Below are positions 11,276 through 23,100 of a stretch of 64,000 bases of DNA, piece after piece; the first letter of the stretch is position 1, and each line of letters starts with the position of its first letter. Under the pieces are notes generated by a model, which did no database searches, had not been told where the DNA came from, and worked only from the letters and a program-made list of their open reading frames with translations. A program made the translations under genes and the position numbers. The DNA lies in the NCBI GenBank assembly GCA_028386065.3, contig JAKUCV010003143.1, positions 106,430-170,429 of the forward strand, given 5' to 3'. The stretch comes from Turnera subulata. Taxonomy: Eukaryota; Streptophyta; Magnoliopsida; Malpighiales; Passifloraceae.

Positions 11276-12866
11276 TGCATCCACCACAGGGGAGCGTATC
11301 TCCTCATAATTAATATCAGGTCATTTGGGTAAAACCTTGTGCTATAAAACCGTACTTTTATATCTCATTATCTTTTTGCACAAATACCCCTTTTATGACT
11401 GATCAATTTTACACCATCTGGTGAATGGACTACAGGTCCGAAAATTTCTCGCTTCACAAGCAAGTCCAACACAGCCTTAATTACATTTCTCTTATTTTTG
11501 GCCAATCGTTTTTGCGCCTACATTCATCAATGTAGGTTCATGATCCTCATTTTTATTTAGCGCTATATTATAAATAAAACAAATATCCCGTCGACGGTTA
11601 TTCACGTCGGTTCCATCATATTCCTAACACTGTAATTGAGATCTCATCATTTTCATTTATTTCAGATACCTATGTTACTTCTGGAACTTTATCAATCTGT
11701 GTCAGAAAACCTCTTTTGGAGGATTTTCCTCTTCTTGAGGAATTTTAATGCAAACCTCTACTGGAGGCTTTATTTTCTTACTGGGCCATCTTATCTCTTT
11801 GCTCCTTTTTCTCTATCGAGAATTTCTTTTCTTTTGGAACCGAGTATATTCTATGCTTTATGCGTACTTTAGATTCATTTGCATACTATACTTGTTCTTC
11901 TGGAACATTAATTTGAACAGGAGCATATACAGCTGGTATGGTCACACTTTTCAAATCAATAAATATGTCTGGTAATTGACTTACTAATATGTTGCAAATA
12001 AATCATCTTCTGAACTTCGTGTTCACACAAATTCGTTTGAGGATCAACAACTATATATTGATAATGTATTTCAATAATATCTTGATCCAGCTGCTTATTT
12101 TCTCCCCCTGATGTTGGGTAAACTCTTTCACCAAATTAACAATAAACAAATCTTCAATCATTAATCAATGGTTTCAATTACTTTGTAATTGATGGAGATT
12201 TTTATACCCAACATCTATTCCCAACCTTCTTTAAGGACTAATTTTACTATGCTGTGGTGGAGCATTATATACTGTATAACCAATGGTCCGAAGATGGGTG
12301 TTACTAGTGACCATGAACCAATTAAATGGGGAGACCTTTTGTTTGGCTTGATGCACATAAGTGTTGCTGCATGTAAAATACCATTTTCTCAAACGGTAAT
12401 ATTTCATTAACAATGGTCCTGCAATCAATTATCAATATTCCCCCAGATCAATTTGGGTTTATTTCCAATGATATACATTATCCATTGAAGAAATATACAA
12501 GCATTATCTAGACATATAGTCTAATAACATAAGTAGGGATATGTACCCGCAAGTGGCTTAATCATCAAAATAAGTTCGCACCATGCCAACTTGCGTCACA
12601 CAATAGACCATCTAGTCGATGCATCGTAAAAATTACCTAGATGGTCAACACGGCGGATTTATTAGTCCGTGTACATGTCTCTGAATTATTTTCAAACTTG
12701 CTGGTGATTCTAGGCTAATCTCATCTTAGGAAGGCCGTATAATTAATTTCGCAGCAAACAAACACGTGGAAATTCATTGATTGTAAAACTTTTGGTTTTT
12801 CAATGAATGACCAAATAAATTTCGTGCATCATTATTGACCTGGGATGGCCCATCCGGTCATGCCAA
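11276..12866 (-). pseudogene. Copia integrase to RT remnant, copy A (upstream part)
   Basis: Minus-strand translation gives fragments of Tork-type pol (DASTRW and LIIRPS integrase words, LGI.VGY integrase C-terminus, FGPVV-PDGVK before RT) broken by many stops and indels. It is a fossil of the pol gene. Confidence 0.6.
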
Positions 12867-13180
12867 ACAACAAGTCCATGTACCAACTTCAAGTTGGTAC
12901 CAGCTTCAGGCTGCTATTTATGTGCCAGCTTCAGGCTGGATATAATAACTTAGAAAAATTATTCACCAGCTTCTGGCTGGTGCATATAAGCTATAAATCA
13001 CATATCTATCTGCCAACTTCTAGTTGGTCTCAACTTCGGGCTGTGCAAACTGTGTATTTAAACACCTAAAATTGCTAGCTTCAGGCTAGTGCATTCCAGT
13101 TTCTGGCTGGATATGGTAAGTTTCAATTACTCAATTGCTAGCTTCAGGCTGCAATACATGTGTCAATATTAGGCTTATTT
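12867..13180 (-). repeat. Hairpin array between protease position and integrase, copy A
   Basis: A run of short inverted repeats. In element sense: stems CCAGC/GCTGG, CCAAC/GTTGG and CTAGC/GCTAG around 5-base loops CTGAA, TTGAA, CAGAA and TAGAA. About ten units occur within 300 bp. Copies C (17995-18240) and B (23101-23374) have corresponding arrays. Confidence 0.85.
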
Positions 13181-13399
13181 CTGCCACTCATGTCGGAAAA
13201 GATCAGAATTATTGAGCAATAATTAAAGTAGTGGCAAACTATTTCAAAAACAAACCTCGAAGATTGAAAAGCTTTTGAGTTTACTGATAAATAATGCAAA
13301 GTTTTTAATTAACAAAAAATCTTCTGGATTTTTTCGGAGACAGAAAAAGAGTCCACATTTGAAAAACTGACACCTAGCTGTCTAATCTCAGACAATAAG

Positions 13400-14150
13400 A
13401 AGGGAAGGCGGTTGAGACAGGAAGATGCAGAAAACTCAGAAAACTCAATAAGACAAGAAAAATTCCTTTCCCAGCTACTATTTTCTTTGTTGAGGGTGCC
13501 TCTCTAGGAAGAAGGAATAGGTTAGCTTATAGCATGGTGAATGAGCAGCAAGAGGAATTACCGAATGATTTGGCGAGAATTCCTCATTTAGTGTTTGTTG
13601 ATGAACTTTATTCATCTAGGTTCTTTGTAACTCCTATGGAAGAAACATTCTTTCTAGAGGACCAAAGCAATCTAAGGGCTTCCTTTTATGGCTCGGCTAA
13701 CTCTATTCTATTTTTCATATCTAATAGACTGCAGGATTTTCAGCTAGAGTCTTCATGTCAAATTTTAAATCAAACCAATTATTATCAGGTTTCCATGATG
13801 GCTCGGAGCGTCCCAAGGGTGACTGGGTTACCACCTACATGGCCTAAGGTATGACTTCTACTATGGAATTGCAGGGGTGTAGCAAGAAGGTCCCAAGATT
13901 TTGTGCGTACCTTAAGGGATCTGAAGAATCAGTACAGGCCCAACATGGTACTGATTAGTGAGACTTTGCGGCAAGCAGGAGAAAATCATGGTGTAATCCC
14001 ACTCTGTTTTCCTGCAACGAATCGGTTTGAGATACCTGGAGAAAACAACATGGGTGGTATGTGGTTCTCCTGGAACGACAGTGTTAGGGTCAACATCAAC
14101 AACGAGGCTCAGAGTTTTAGAGTCAATGTTGTACCCAACAGATAAATATC
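13400..14150 (+). pseudogene. Captured L1 fragment (ORF1 tail to endonuclease start), copy A
   Basis: Plus-strand (antisense to the copia) frames encode a region beginning MVNEQQEELPNDLARI and then the plant L1 endonuclease start (LLWNCRGVARRSQDF, then NMVLISETL). A stop interrupts just before LLWNCRG in this copy. The same segment is in copies C and B at the same place and antisense, so it was acquired before the copia was multiplied. No poly(A) tail or clear TSD was seen. Confidence 0.7.
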
Positions 14151-14389
14151 TGTATAAACTTATGTATGAGGACAATTCCACTTTGAATGTTCTCCAGTTA
14201 TGCATCCATTATGCAATAATAATATGCACATTTTCCCTTTGCCATTAAAACCTCATCCAGGGCCATAAGCACAATTAATTATACTGTCTTATTCGCTTCA
14301 GGGAATAGAGTAGAGTCAATTCAATGGGATCTATAATAATCTCTTTTACGATTGTAAATGGGGGTTTCTGTACTCTTCAAGAGTATTAG

Positions 14390-14940
14390 CTTTTCCAGAG
14401 CGTAAATATATGATCTTCTAGATCATAGTAAAGCATGCGTTCTTCAGGAACATATTCAAACTGATGCTCTTCTGGAGCGTATTAATTTTTTTTTTTATTT
14501 CGAGATTGTACTATCACATGTTATGTGAAATAGTTGACATCCACCCATGTAATTCTCCCCCTTGGATGTCAACTTGCATTGTCTTCAGGACAAATGCCTG
14601 AGCCATTATTCTAGAAATGATGATAAAATGTTGTAAAGTAAATAAAATAAAATAAAAAATAGCACATAATAATAAAACTGAAACATAAATTAAAATTATT
14701 CAATATATATTGGCTTGCACCTTCAGGGTAAGCAAGATAATAACAGTATCCATCATCGGATGGTCATACAATATCCATCTTCTAGTGGTCATAAAATATC
14801 CACATTCTGGTGGTCATACAACATCTTTCTTCAATTTTCCTCAAAGATCTGCGGGATCTTTTGGTAGTAAGACATCCAGTCTTTGCTGCATATTCGCTTT
14901 TTATTGCGTCTGCCAGACAATTTGCATTTAAAATGCATTC
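14390..14940 (-). repeat. Leader hairpin array, copy A
   Basis: Counterpart of the array at 21347-21917. On the plus strand it reads as units such as GATCTTCTAGATC, GTTCTTCAGGAAC, GCTCTTCTGGAGC, ACTCTTCAAGAGT and CCACATTCTGGTGG: short stems around a loop that in element sense is NNGAA closed by C-G. Confidence 0.85.
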
Positions 14941-14979
14941 AATGTCTATAACAAATTTCTTCCGGAAATTTTAAGGGCC

Positions 14980-15300
14980 TTCAATTAACATAATTCTAAA
15001 ATTTAAATAAATAAAAGACTTAATTAAAATAAATAAACATGGTCCTTTTATAAATTAGCCCAGTCAAAAATAAATAACCAAAAATTAAATACGATGGGCC
15101 TTATATGAGCCCAAGAATAACGTAAATGAAATTAAAGCGAAAATTAAATACAATGGGCCTTGTACGAGCCCAATCAAAACGTAAATGAAAACGAGAAATT
15201 AAATATAATGGGCCTTTTTGTAGCCCAATAAATAACCGAAAATTAAAGCCAATGGGCCTTTTATGAGCCCATTTATAATTTAAATAAAAATATAAATATA
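14980..15300 (-). repeat. GGGCY palindrome repeats in the copia leader, copy A
   Basis: Four or five units of about 55-60 bp, each centred on an imperfect palindrome such as TGGGCCTTTTATGAGCCCA. Each unit gives two TGGGCY words, the plant site II (TCP-type) promoter motif. The same array is at 21060-21290 (copy B) and 15640-16130 (copy C, more degraded). Confidence 0.75.
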
Positions 15301-15440
15301 AATTAAATACAAGCATAATAATAGATATAATATACACCTACTCGATAAATCTTTCGGCAATAATAATGGCATAATAATAAAGAATATATAATATATATAT
15401 GCTTACTCGATAAATCTTTCAGCAATAATAATAGCATAAT

Positions 15441-15559
15441 AAAAAAAAAGGAAGAGAAGAGAGAAAAAAAAAGAAAGGGAAGAAAGAAAAAGAGAAAAAA
15501 ATGAAGAAAAGGGGAAAGGTTGGAAATATATATACCGGAATAGTAACCGGATATTAATA
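15441..15559. other. Junction between inverted copia copies A and C
   Basis: A purine-rich spacer (AAGAAAGGGAAGAAAG-type) of about 120 bp separates copies A and C, which diverge from it: the word TTGCTGAAAGATTTATCGAG occurs on the minus strand just left and on the plus strand just right. Confidence 0.65.
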
Positions 15560-16191
15560 TGCTATATATTATATATTATTGCTGAAAGATTTATCGAGTA
15601 AGCATATTTTACGTATTTTTATATATTTAAATTCCGATTGGGCTATTAAAAGGCCCGTAGCATTTAATTTTCCTGCACGGTGAACATTGAATTTGGCCGG
15701 AATCCGGCGACCGTGAACAGTGTTCGGTCGGAATCCGGCGAACCCAGAAGTGTTTGTCCGGAATCCGACGTCTCGAGATTTTCCCGATAGGCCCAGAAGT
15801 GTTTGGCCGGAATTCGATACCTTGGGATTTTCCCGGCAAGCCCGAAAGGCTATTGAATTTATTTTATTTTTTTATTTATATTAAACTTGGGCTCATATTA
15901 GGTCCATTACATTTTAATATTCTGTTCTTTACATTTTAATTGGGTTCATATAAGGCCCATTGTATTTCATTTTTCGTTTTAATTTCTTTACGATTTTATT
16001 GGGCTCGTATAAGGCCCATCGCATTTACTTTGCGACAATTTAATTTTTAATTGGGCTAATTTATGTAAGGCCCATCGCTTTTAATTTTTCGGTTATTTAA
16101 TTCTTCATTGGGCTAATTACGAAAGGCCCATGTTGTTTACATTTACTTAAGTTTTTAATTTTATTTAAATTATGTTATTCGAGACCCTTAT

Positions 16192-16760
16192 AATTTCCAG
16201 AAGAAATTTATTATGGGTATCAAATGCGGACAGGAATTTACATGATAATAGTCTGGCAGACTAAATATAAGAGTCCAGCAGACTCAATAAAAGAAAATAC
16301 AATGAAGACTGGAAGTCTTACCGTTCAAAAGATCCTGAAGATCCTTCAAAAGAAAATCAAAAATAAAAACTATTACCACCAGAAGATGGAAATTATATGA
16401 CCACCAGAAGGTGGATATTATACTTGCTTACTCTGAAGGAGCAATTCATTTTATATTCAATTTATTTTATGTTCAGTTTCAATTATTACGCATTGCGATT
16501 TATTTTATTTACTTTTCTGTACTTTATAATTGTTTCTAGCATAATGCCTCAAGCATTAGTCTCGAAGACAATGCAAAATTGACATCCACAGGGGGAGAAT
16601 TATATGTGTGGATGTCAATATAACATATTATGACATCTCGAAATGAGAAAAAGATTAACGCGCTCTAGAAGAGCATAAATTCGAATATGTTCCTGAAGAA
16701 CGCATGTTTTAAATATGATCTAGAAGATTGCATATTTACGCTTTGGAAGAGCATATACTC
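16192..16760 (+). repeat. Leader hairpin array, copy C
   Basis: Units include AATTTC-CAGAA-GAAATT (16192), AAGAC-TGGAA-GTCTT (near 16308), GATC-CTGAA-GATC (near 16331), CCAC-CAGAA-GGTGG, GCTC-TAGAA-GAGC (near 16663), GTTC-CTGAA-GAAC (near 16689) and ACTC-TTGAA-GAGT (near 16758). Stems differ; the NNGAA loop and closing C-G pair are kept. Confidence 0.85.
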
Positions 16761-16984
16761 TTGAAGAGTACAGACACCCCCAGTAATAAAATGAATTATT
16801 ATGGATCCTGATGAATTGACTCTGATCTATTCCTTGAAGCGAATAAAACAGTATAATTATTTGTGCCTGTGGGCGTAAATGAGATACTAAATGGAAAAGG
16901 CTCAAAGCAAACATGCATATTATTATTGCATAAACGGATACATAACTGGAGAACATTCAAAAAGAATGGTTCTCATACATATGT

Positions 16985-17690
16985 TTAAACAGTAATATAT
17001 CTGTTGGGTTCAACATTAACCCTGAAACTCTGAGCCTCACCATTAATGTTGACCCTAACCCTGTCGTTCCAGGAGAACCATATACCACCTCTGTTGTTTT
17101 CTCCAGGTATCTCAAACCGATTCGTTGGAGGAAAACGAAGTGGAATCACACCATGATTCTCTCCTGCTTGCCACAAAGTCTCAGTAATCAGTACCATGTT
17201 AGGCTTGTACTGATTCTTCAGATCCCTTAAGGTACGCACAAAGTCTTGAGACCTTCTTGCTACACCCCTGCAATTCCACAGTAAAAGTCGTACCTTAGGC
17301 CATGTAGGTGGTAACCCAGTCACCCTTGGGACGCTCCGAGCCATCATGGAAACCTGATAATAACTGCTTTGATTTAAAATTTGACATGAAGGCTCTAGCT
17401 GAAAATCCTGCAGTCTATTAGATATGAAAAACATAATAGAATTAGTCGAGCCATAAAAGGAAGCCCTTAGATTGCTTTGGTCCTCTAGGAAGAATGTTTC
17501 TTCCATAGGAGTTACAAAAAACTTAGATGAATATAGTTAATCAACAAACACTAAACGAGGAATTCTCACCAGATCATTAGGTAATTCCTCTTGCTGCTCA
17601 TTCACCATGCTATAAGCTAACCTAATTCTTCTTCCTAGAGAGGCACCCACAACAAAGAAAACAGTAGCTGGGGAAGGCATTTTTCTTGTC
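16985..17690 (-). pseudogene. Captured L1 fragment with intact endonuclease start, copy C
   Basis: The best copy of the captured segment. A 173-codon open frame (17506 to 16985) runs from MEETFFLEDQ through LLLWNCRGVARRSQDF and ITETLWQAGENHG to FSWNDRVRVNI. The WNCRG start and the TET catalytic-type word are typical of plant L1 endonucleases, and the frame then ends. It covers only the N-terminal part of the endonuclease, so it cannot be active. It is antisense to the copia copy. Confidence 0.7.
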
Positions 17691-17994
17691 TTGTTGATTT
17701 TTTTGAGTTTTCTGCATCTTCCTGTCTCAACCGCCTTCCCTTCTTATAGTCTGAGATTAGACAGCTAGGTGTCATTTTTGTTTTCAAATGTGGACCTTTT
17801 TTCTGTCTCCGAAAAGATCCAGAAGATTTTTCTGTGATTAAAACTTTGCATTATTTGTCAGTAAACTCCAAAGCTTTTCATTCTTCGAGGTTTTATTTTT
17901 GGAAAAGTTTGCCACTACTTTAATTATTGTCTAATAATTCTGTTCTTTTCGACATGAGTGGCAGAAATAAGCCTAAAATTGGCACATATATAGC

Positions 17995-18240
17995 TAGCCT
18001 GAAGCTAGCAGTTGAGTAATCGAAACTTAACATTTCAAGCCAGAAGCTGAAATGCTCTAGCCTGAAGCTAGAAATTTTAAATGTTTAAATACACAAGTTT
18101 ATACAGCCTGAAGCTGAGACCAACTAGAAGTTGGCTTATAGATATGTAATTTATAGCTAGTATGCACCAGCCAGAAGCTGGTAAATAATTTTTCTAAGTT
18201 ATCCAGCCTGAAGCTGGCACCAACTTGAAGTTGGTACATG
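17995..18240 (+). repeat. Second hairpin array, copy C
   Basis: Consecutive units CTAGC-CTGAA-GCTAG, CAGC-CTGAA-GCTG, CCAAC-TAGAA-GTTGG, CCAGC-CAGAA-GCTGG, CCAGC-CTGAA-GCTGG and CCAAC-TTGAA-GTTGG. A further AAAAC-CAGAA-GTTTT unit lies near 18320. Confidence 0.85.
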
Positions 18241-20569
18241 GACTTATTATTTGGCATGACCGGTTGGGCCATCCCAGGTCAATAATGATGCACGAAATTT
18301 ATTGGATCATTCATTAAAAAACCAGAAGTTTTACAAATCAATGAATTTCTATGAGTTTTGTTTGCTGCGAAAGTTATTATACGGCCTTCCTAAGATGAAA
18401 ATGGCCTAGTATCACCAGAAAGTTTGAGAATAGTTCAGGGACATAAATGCGGACTGATAAATCCGCGGTGTTAACCATCTAGGTAATTTTTACGATGCAT
18501 CGACTAGATGGTCTATTGTGTAACGCAAGTTGGCATTGTGCGCACTAATTTAATAATTAAGCCACTTGCAGGTATATGTCCCTACTTATGTTACTAGACT
18601 ATATGTCTAGATAATGCTGGTATATTTCCTCAATGGAGAATGTATATCATTGGAAATAAACCCAAACAGATCTGGGCCATATTGACAATTGATTGCAGGA
18701 CCATTGATGAAATATCACTATTTGAGTAAATGATATTTTATATGCAGCAACACTTGAGTGCATCAAGCCAACATGATGTTATAAGGTCCCCCCCATTTAA
18801 TTGATTAATGGTCACATACTTAGTATCTCCCATCTTTGGACCATCGGTTATATAGTATAATAATGCTCCACCACAGCATTGTTTTGTTGGTCCTTAAAGA
18901 AGATTGGGAATATATGTTGTGTATGTTGGGTATGTTAATTTGATGATAGAGTTCACCCAACATAAAAGGGAGGAAAGGAGCAGCTGGATCAAGATTGTTG
19001 AAATACATTATATATATGAATTTTGATCCTCATATAAATTAGTTTGAACCTGAAGTTCAAAAGAAGATGATTCATTTGCAGGAAAATTAATATGCAATTG
19101 CCAGACACATTTAAATTAAGTGTGACCATATACCAGCTGCAAATGCTCCTGTTTAAATTGATGTTCTCGAAGAACAATATAAGTAAGCAAATGAATCTAT
19201 ACATTATACTCGGCTCCAAAAAAAAAAAAAAGAAATTCTCAATAGAGAAAGGAGCAAAGTGATAAGATGGCCCTAGTAAGAAAATAAAGTCCTCCAGAAG
19301 AGGTTGATTCTCTGACACAAATTGATAAAGTTTCAGAAGTAACACAGGTACCTGAAATAAATGAGTATGATGAGATCTCAATTATGGTGTCAGAGATAAG
19401 ATAGAAACGAAGTGAAATAACCGTCGACGGAATACAATTTTTATTTATAGCGCTAAGTATTAAAATGAGGATCATGAACCTACTAATGAATGTAGGTGTT
19501 GTATGAATGGCCAAAATAAAGAGATATGATTAAAGGCTGTGTTGGACTCGCTTGTGAAGCGAGAAAATTTTCGGACCAATAGTCCGTACACCAGATGGGT
19601 GTAAAATTGATTGGTCGAAAAAATGGGTACTTGTGCAGAAAAGATATTGAGATATAATGCACAGTTAGTAGCACAAGGTTTACCGAAATGACCTGGTATT
19701 AATGATGAGGAGATATACTCCCCTGTGGTGGATGCAATTTTTTTTGATAAGTCTGGCATTATATGAAAAGAATTAGAAATGCATCTAATGAATGCTTTTA
19801 CAGCCTACTATGGATCCATAAGTTGTGAAATATACATGAAGATCCCTGAAGGATCCAAGTTGCCTGAAGCAACTAATTCCCGAGAAATTACAAAAATTAA
19901 ATTGAGTTTAAATCATTTTTTAGTATGAATAAATTTTATGTTGATATCTATATGGTTAGTGATTGGAACCCCAGAAGAGGCTTCCAAATACCGTGCTACT
20001 AGACTGGTCCTGAAGTACCCTGTCTTAGTGCAATATGTATTGCTTGTAACATAAAGCCTGAAGCTTTTGATTTAAGCCTATTGGCAAGATATGTATTTGC
20101 TCTTATCTTCGGGAAATACCAAATGTGTAATCCTATAAACTCGAAAGAGAGTAAAGTTGATTTTTGCAGATGTAGATCCTTTATTCAGTCCACATAAAGC
20201 AGAGACGGACATCAACTACAACTTTACACAAGATATTACAATATCACCGGGACTACAAAAGCAAGATGACAAGATGGACGCTCCAACGACAAATCATAAA
20301 GATAATGCTGTCAACTCTGTCCAATTAAAGCAATGATGTATCATAGTGATCAGACAACACACACGTCACCAGAAGCTGACAAGGATAATTGGCATGCAAC
20401 GATATCAAGGAATCAACAGAGGTCAAGATGAGGGGGAGTAGAATACGCACTGCACTCTTTTTTCTTCACTAAGTTTTTATCCCACTGGGTTTTTCTTGGT
20501 AAGGTTTTTTAATGAGGCAGTTCTCACTTAGCGTATTCTACTTAATGTATAATGACATCCAAGGGAGAG

Positions 20570-20900
20570 TGTTATAAAACGCGTGGGTTTTTAGTGGATG
20601 TCATTATCATCACTAACCCCACAATTGTATTATATGTATCATTACAAATAAATGTGAAATGTGAGATGAAGGGTGTTGGTACCCCGAGCTCTGTGCTATT
20701 ATCTTCCTCCCCAGAAAAACTCTTCTCCTCTTCCATCTATCCATCCCTCTTCTCCAAATTTTCTTTCCATTAAACCTTCCATTCACAACACGAGCCTCTA
20801 CTATATTAAGGTATTTATTTCTAAAACTTTTCTTATTACTACTTTCATCCTTTCTATATATGTTATATATTCTTTATTATTATGCTATTATTATTGCTAA
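20570..20900 (+). repeat. LTR shared by copia copies C and B (diverged subtype)
   Basis: It starts TGTTATAAAACGCG right after the purine tract of copy C and leads into the leader of copy B. A piece of the same LTR subtype, inverted, occurs at 26661-26865. It differs from the LTR at 25914 after the first about 35 bases. The 3' boundary is uncertain. Confidence 0.55.
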
Positions 20901-21059
20901 AAGATTTATCGAGCAAGCATATATATATATATATATATATATAATATTCTTTATTATTATGCCATTATTATTGCCGAAAGATTTATCGAGTAGGTGTATA
21001 TTATGTCTATTATTATGCTTGTATTTAATTTATGTTTATGTTTTTATTTAAATTACAAA

Positions 21060-21290
21060 TGGGCTCATAAAAGGCCCATTGCCTTTAATTTTCGGTTATT
21101 TATTGGGCTACGAATTAATTTTTCGTTTTCATTTACGTTTTGATTGGGCTCGTACAAGGCCCATTGCATTTAATTTTCGCTTTAATTTCATTTACGTTAT
21201 TCTTGGGCTCATATAAGGCCCATCGTATTTAATTTTTGGTTATTTATTTTTGACTGGGCTAATTTATAAAAGGCCCATGTTTATTTATTT
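21060..21290 (+). repeat. GGGCY palindrome repeats in the copia leader, copy B
   Basis: Units of the form GGGCTCATAAAAGGCCCATTG, spaced about 55-60 bp and separated by TTTAATTTTCG-type links, at about 21061, 21105 (partly lost), 21146, 21205 and 21257. Each gives paired TGGGCY/RGCCCA words. Confidence 0.75.
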
Positions 21291-21346
21291 TTAATTAAGT
21301 CTTTTATTTATTTAAATTTTGAAATTATGTTAATTGAAGGCCCTTA

Positions 21347-21917
21347 AAATTTCCAGAAGAAATTTGTTATGGGCATTGAATGCATTTTAAATGCAAATTG
21401 TCTGGTAGACGCAATAAAAAGCGAATATATAGCAAAGACTGGATGCCTTACTGCCAAAAGATCCCGCAGATCTTTGAGGAAAATTGAAGAAAGATGTTGT
21501 ATGACCACCAGAAGGTGGATATTGTATGACCATCCGATGATGGATACTGTTATTATCTTGCTTACCCTGAAGGTGCAAGCCAGTATATATTTAATAATTT
21601 TAATTTATGTTTCAGTTTTATTATTATGTGCTATTTTATTTTATTTTATTTACTTTACAGCATTTTATCATCGCTTCTAGAATAATGGCTCAGGCATTTG
21701 TCCTGAAGACAATGCAAGTTGACATCCAAGGGGAAGAATTATATGTGTGGATGTCAACTATTTCACATAACATGTGATAGTATAATCTCGAAATAAAAAA
21801 ATTTAATACGCTCCAGAAGAGCATAAGTTTAAATATGTTCCTGAAGAACGCATGCTTTACTATGATCTAGAAGATCATATATTTACGCTCTGGAAGAGCT
21901 AATACTCTTGAAGAGTA
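21347..21917 (+). repeat. Leader hairpin array, copy B
   Basis: Units: AAATTTC-CAGAA-GAAATTT (21347), AAAGATC-CCGCA-GATCTTT (21457), CCACC-AGAA-GGTGG (21505), TTGTC-CTGAA-GACAA (21698), GCTC-CAGAA-GAGC (21810), GTTC-CTGAA-GAAC (21837), ATGATC-TAGAA-GATCAT (21862), GCTC-TGGAA-GAGC (21887) and TACTC-TTGAA-GAGTA (21903). Stems are all different; the loop is five bases ending GAA in nearly all. Confidence 0.88.
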
Positions 21918-22039
21918 CAGAAACCCCCATTTACAGTAGTAAAAGAGATTATTATGGATCCCGTTAAATTGACTCTACTCTATTCCCTGAAGCGAATAAG
22001 ACAGTATAATTAATTGTGCTTATGGCCCTGGATGAGGTT

Positions 22040-22826
22040 TTAATGGCAAAGGGAAAATATGCATATTATTATTGCATAATGAATGCATAACTGGAGAACA
22101 TTCAAAGAGGAATTGTCCTCATACATAAGTTTATACATATATTTATCTGTTGGGTACAACATTGACTCTAAAACTCTGAGCCTCGTTGTTGATGTTGACC
22201 CTAACATTGTCGTTCCAGGAGAACCACATACCACCCATGTTGTTTTCTCCAGGTATCTCAAACCGATTCGTTGTAGGAAAAGCCTCACCCTAATGTGGTA
22301 CTAAAAGAGGACGAACGGTGTTTCAGAGTCATTAGTCATGGTACAACCCGAACATGACTAAGAAGTCTAGGGAATTCCATGCGTGTTTTAGAACCCTGGA
22401 AGAACGTACACCCCTGCAATTCCATAGTAGAAGTCGTACCTTAGGCCATGTAGGTGGTAACCCAGTCACCCTTGGGACGCACTGAGCCATCATGGAAACC
22501 TGATAATAACTGCTTTGATTTAAAATTTGACATGAAGGCTCTAGCTGAAAATCCTGCAGTCTATTAGATATGAAAAACATAATAGAGTTAGCCGAGCCAT
22601 AAAAGGAAGCCCTTAGATTGCTTTGGTCCTCTAGGAAGAATGTTTCTTCCATAAGAGTTACAAAGAACCTAGACAAATAAAGTTCATCAACAAACACTAA
22701 ACGAGGAATTCTCGCCAGATCATTCGGTAATTCCTCTTGCTGCTCATTCACCATGCTATAAGCTAACCTATTCCTTCTTCCTAGAGAGGCACCCTCAACA
22801 AAGAAAACAGTAGCTGGGGAAGGCAT
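22040..22826 (-). pseudogene. Captured L1 fragment, copy B, with a swapped segment
   Basis: A 164-codon open frame (22826 to 22332) begins MPSPATVFFVEGASLGRRN and runs to LLLWNCRG, then departs. Bases about 22275-22425 do not match copies A and C but encode another L1-like stretch (WNSLDFLVMFGL). Downstream, 22040-22270 again matches. The capture is antisense to the copia. Confidence 0.65.
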
Positions 22827-23100
22827 TTTTCTTGTCTTGTTGAGTTTTTTGAGTTTTCTGCATCTTCTTGTCTCAACCGCATCCCCTTCTTATAGTCTGA
22901 GATTAGACAGCTAGGTGTCAGTTTTTCAAATGTGGACTCTTTTTCTGTCTCAGAAAAGATCCAGAAGACCTTTCGGTAATTAAAAACTTTGCATTATTTG
23001 TCAGTAAGCTCCAAAGTTGTTTTTGAAAAAGTTTGCTCAATAATTCTGATCTTTTCCGACATGAGTGGCAGATATAAGCCTAAAATTGGCACATATATTG

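Larger units (their letters stand above)
8929..15440 (-). mobile_element. Degenerate Ty1-copia copy A (Tork-like), minus strand
   Basis: In element order on the minus strand: leader with GGGCY palindromes (15300-14980); hairpin array (14940-14390); captured antisense L1 fragment (about 14150-13400); second hairpin array (13180-12870); decayed GAG-pre-integrase/integrase (12860-11900); reverse transcriptase (about 11640-10035, split by a Mutator-like insertion); RNase H (9932-9624); polypurine tract; LTR (9385-8929). Gag and protease are not recognisable. Stop codons are frequent throughout. Copies C and B have the same order on the plus strand. Confidence 0.8.
15560..20569 (+). mobile_element. 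Degenerate Ty1-copia copy C, plus strand
   Basis: Same order as copy B: leader with GGGCY repeats (15640-16130), leader hairpins (16192-16760), captured antisense L1 (16985-17690), second hairpin array (17995-18240), decayed integrase (about 18290-19000), decayed RT (about 19390-20050), a mostly lost RNase H and a polypurine tract (near 20560). It is more degraded at the 3' end than B. The LTR that follows at 20570 is shared with copy B, suggesting a tandem array formed by unequal recombination. Confidence 0.75.

Noticed and set aside
11636..13069. Plus-strand frames of 60-80 codons in this region
   Set aside because: They are antisense to the decayed copia pol on the minus strand; similar antisense frames occur in copies C and B.
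12867..13180. Regularly spaced similar repeats resembling a CRISPR array
   Set aside because: Units are unevenly spaced, the repeats differ in sequence, there are no unique spacers of fixed length, and this is plant nuclear DNA.
21837..21849. TTCCTGAAGAA read as a heat shock element (nTTCnnGAAn)
   Set aside because: Only a few units contain TTC...GAA; most stems (CCAAC, GCTC, CTAGC) do not, so the hairpin rule explains the array better.
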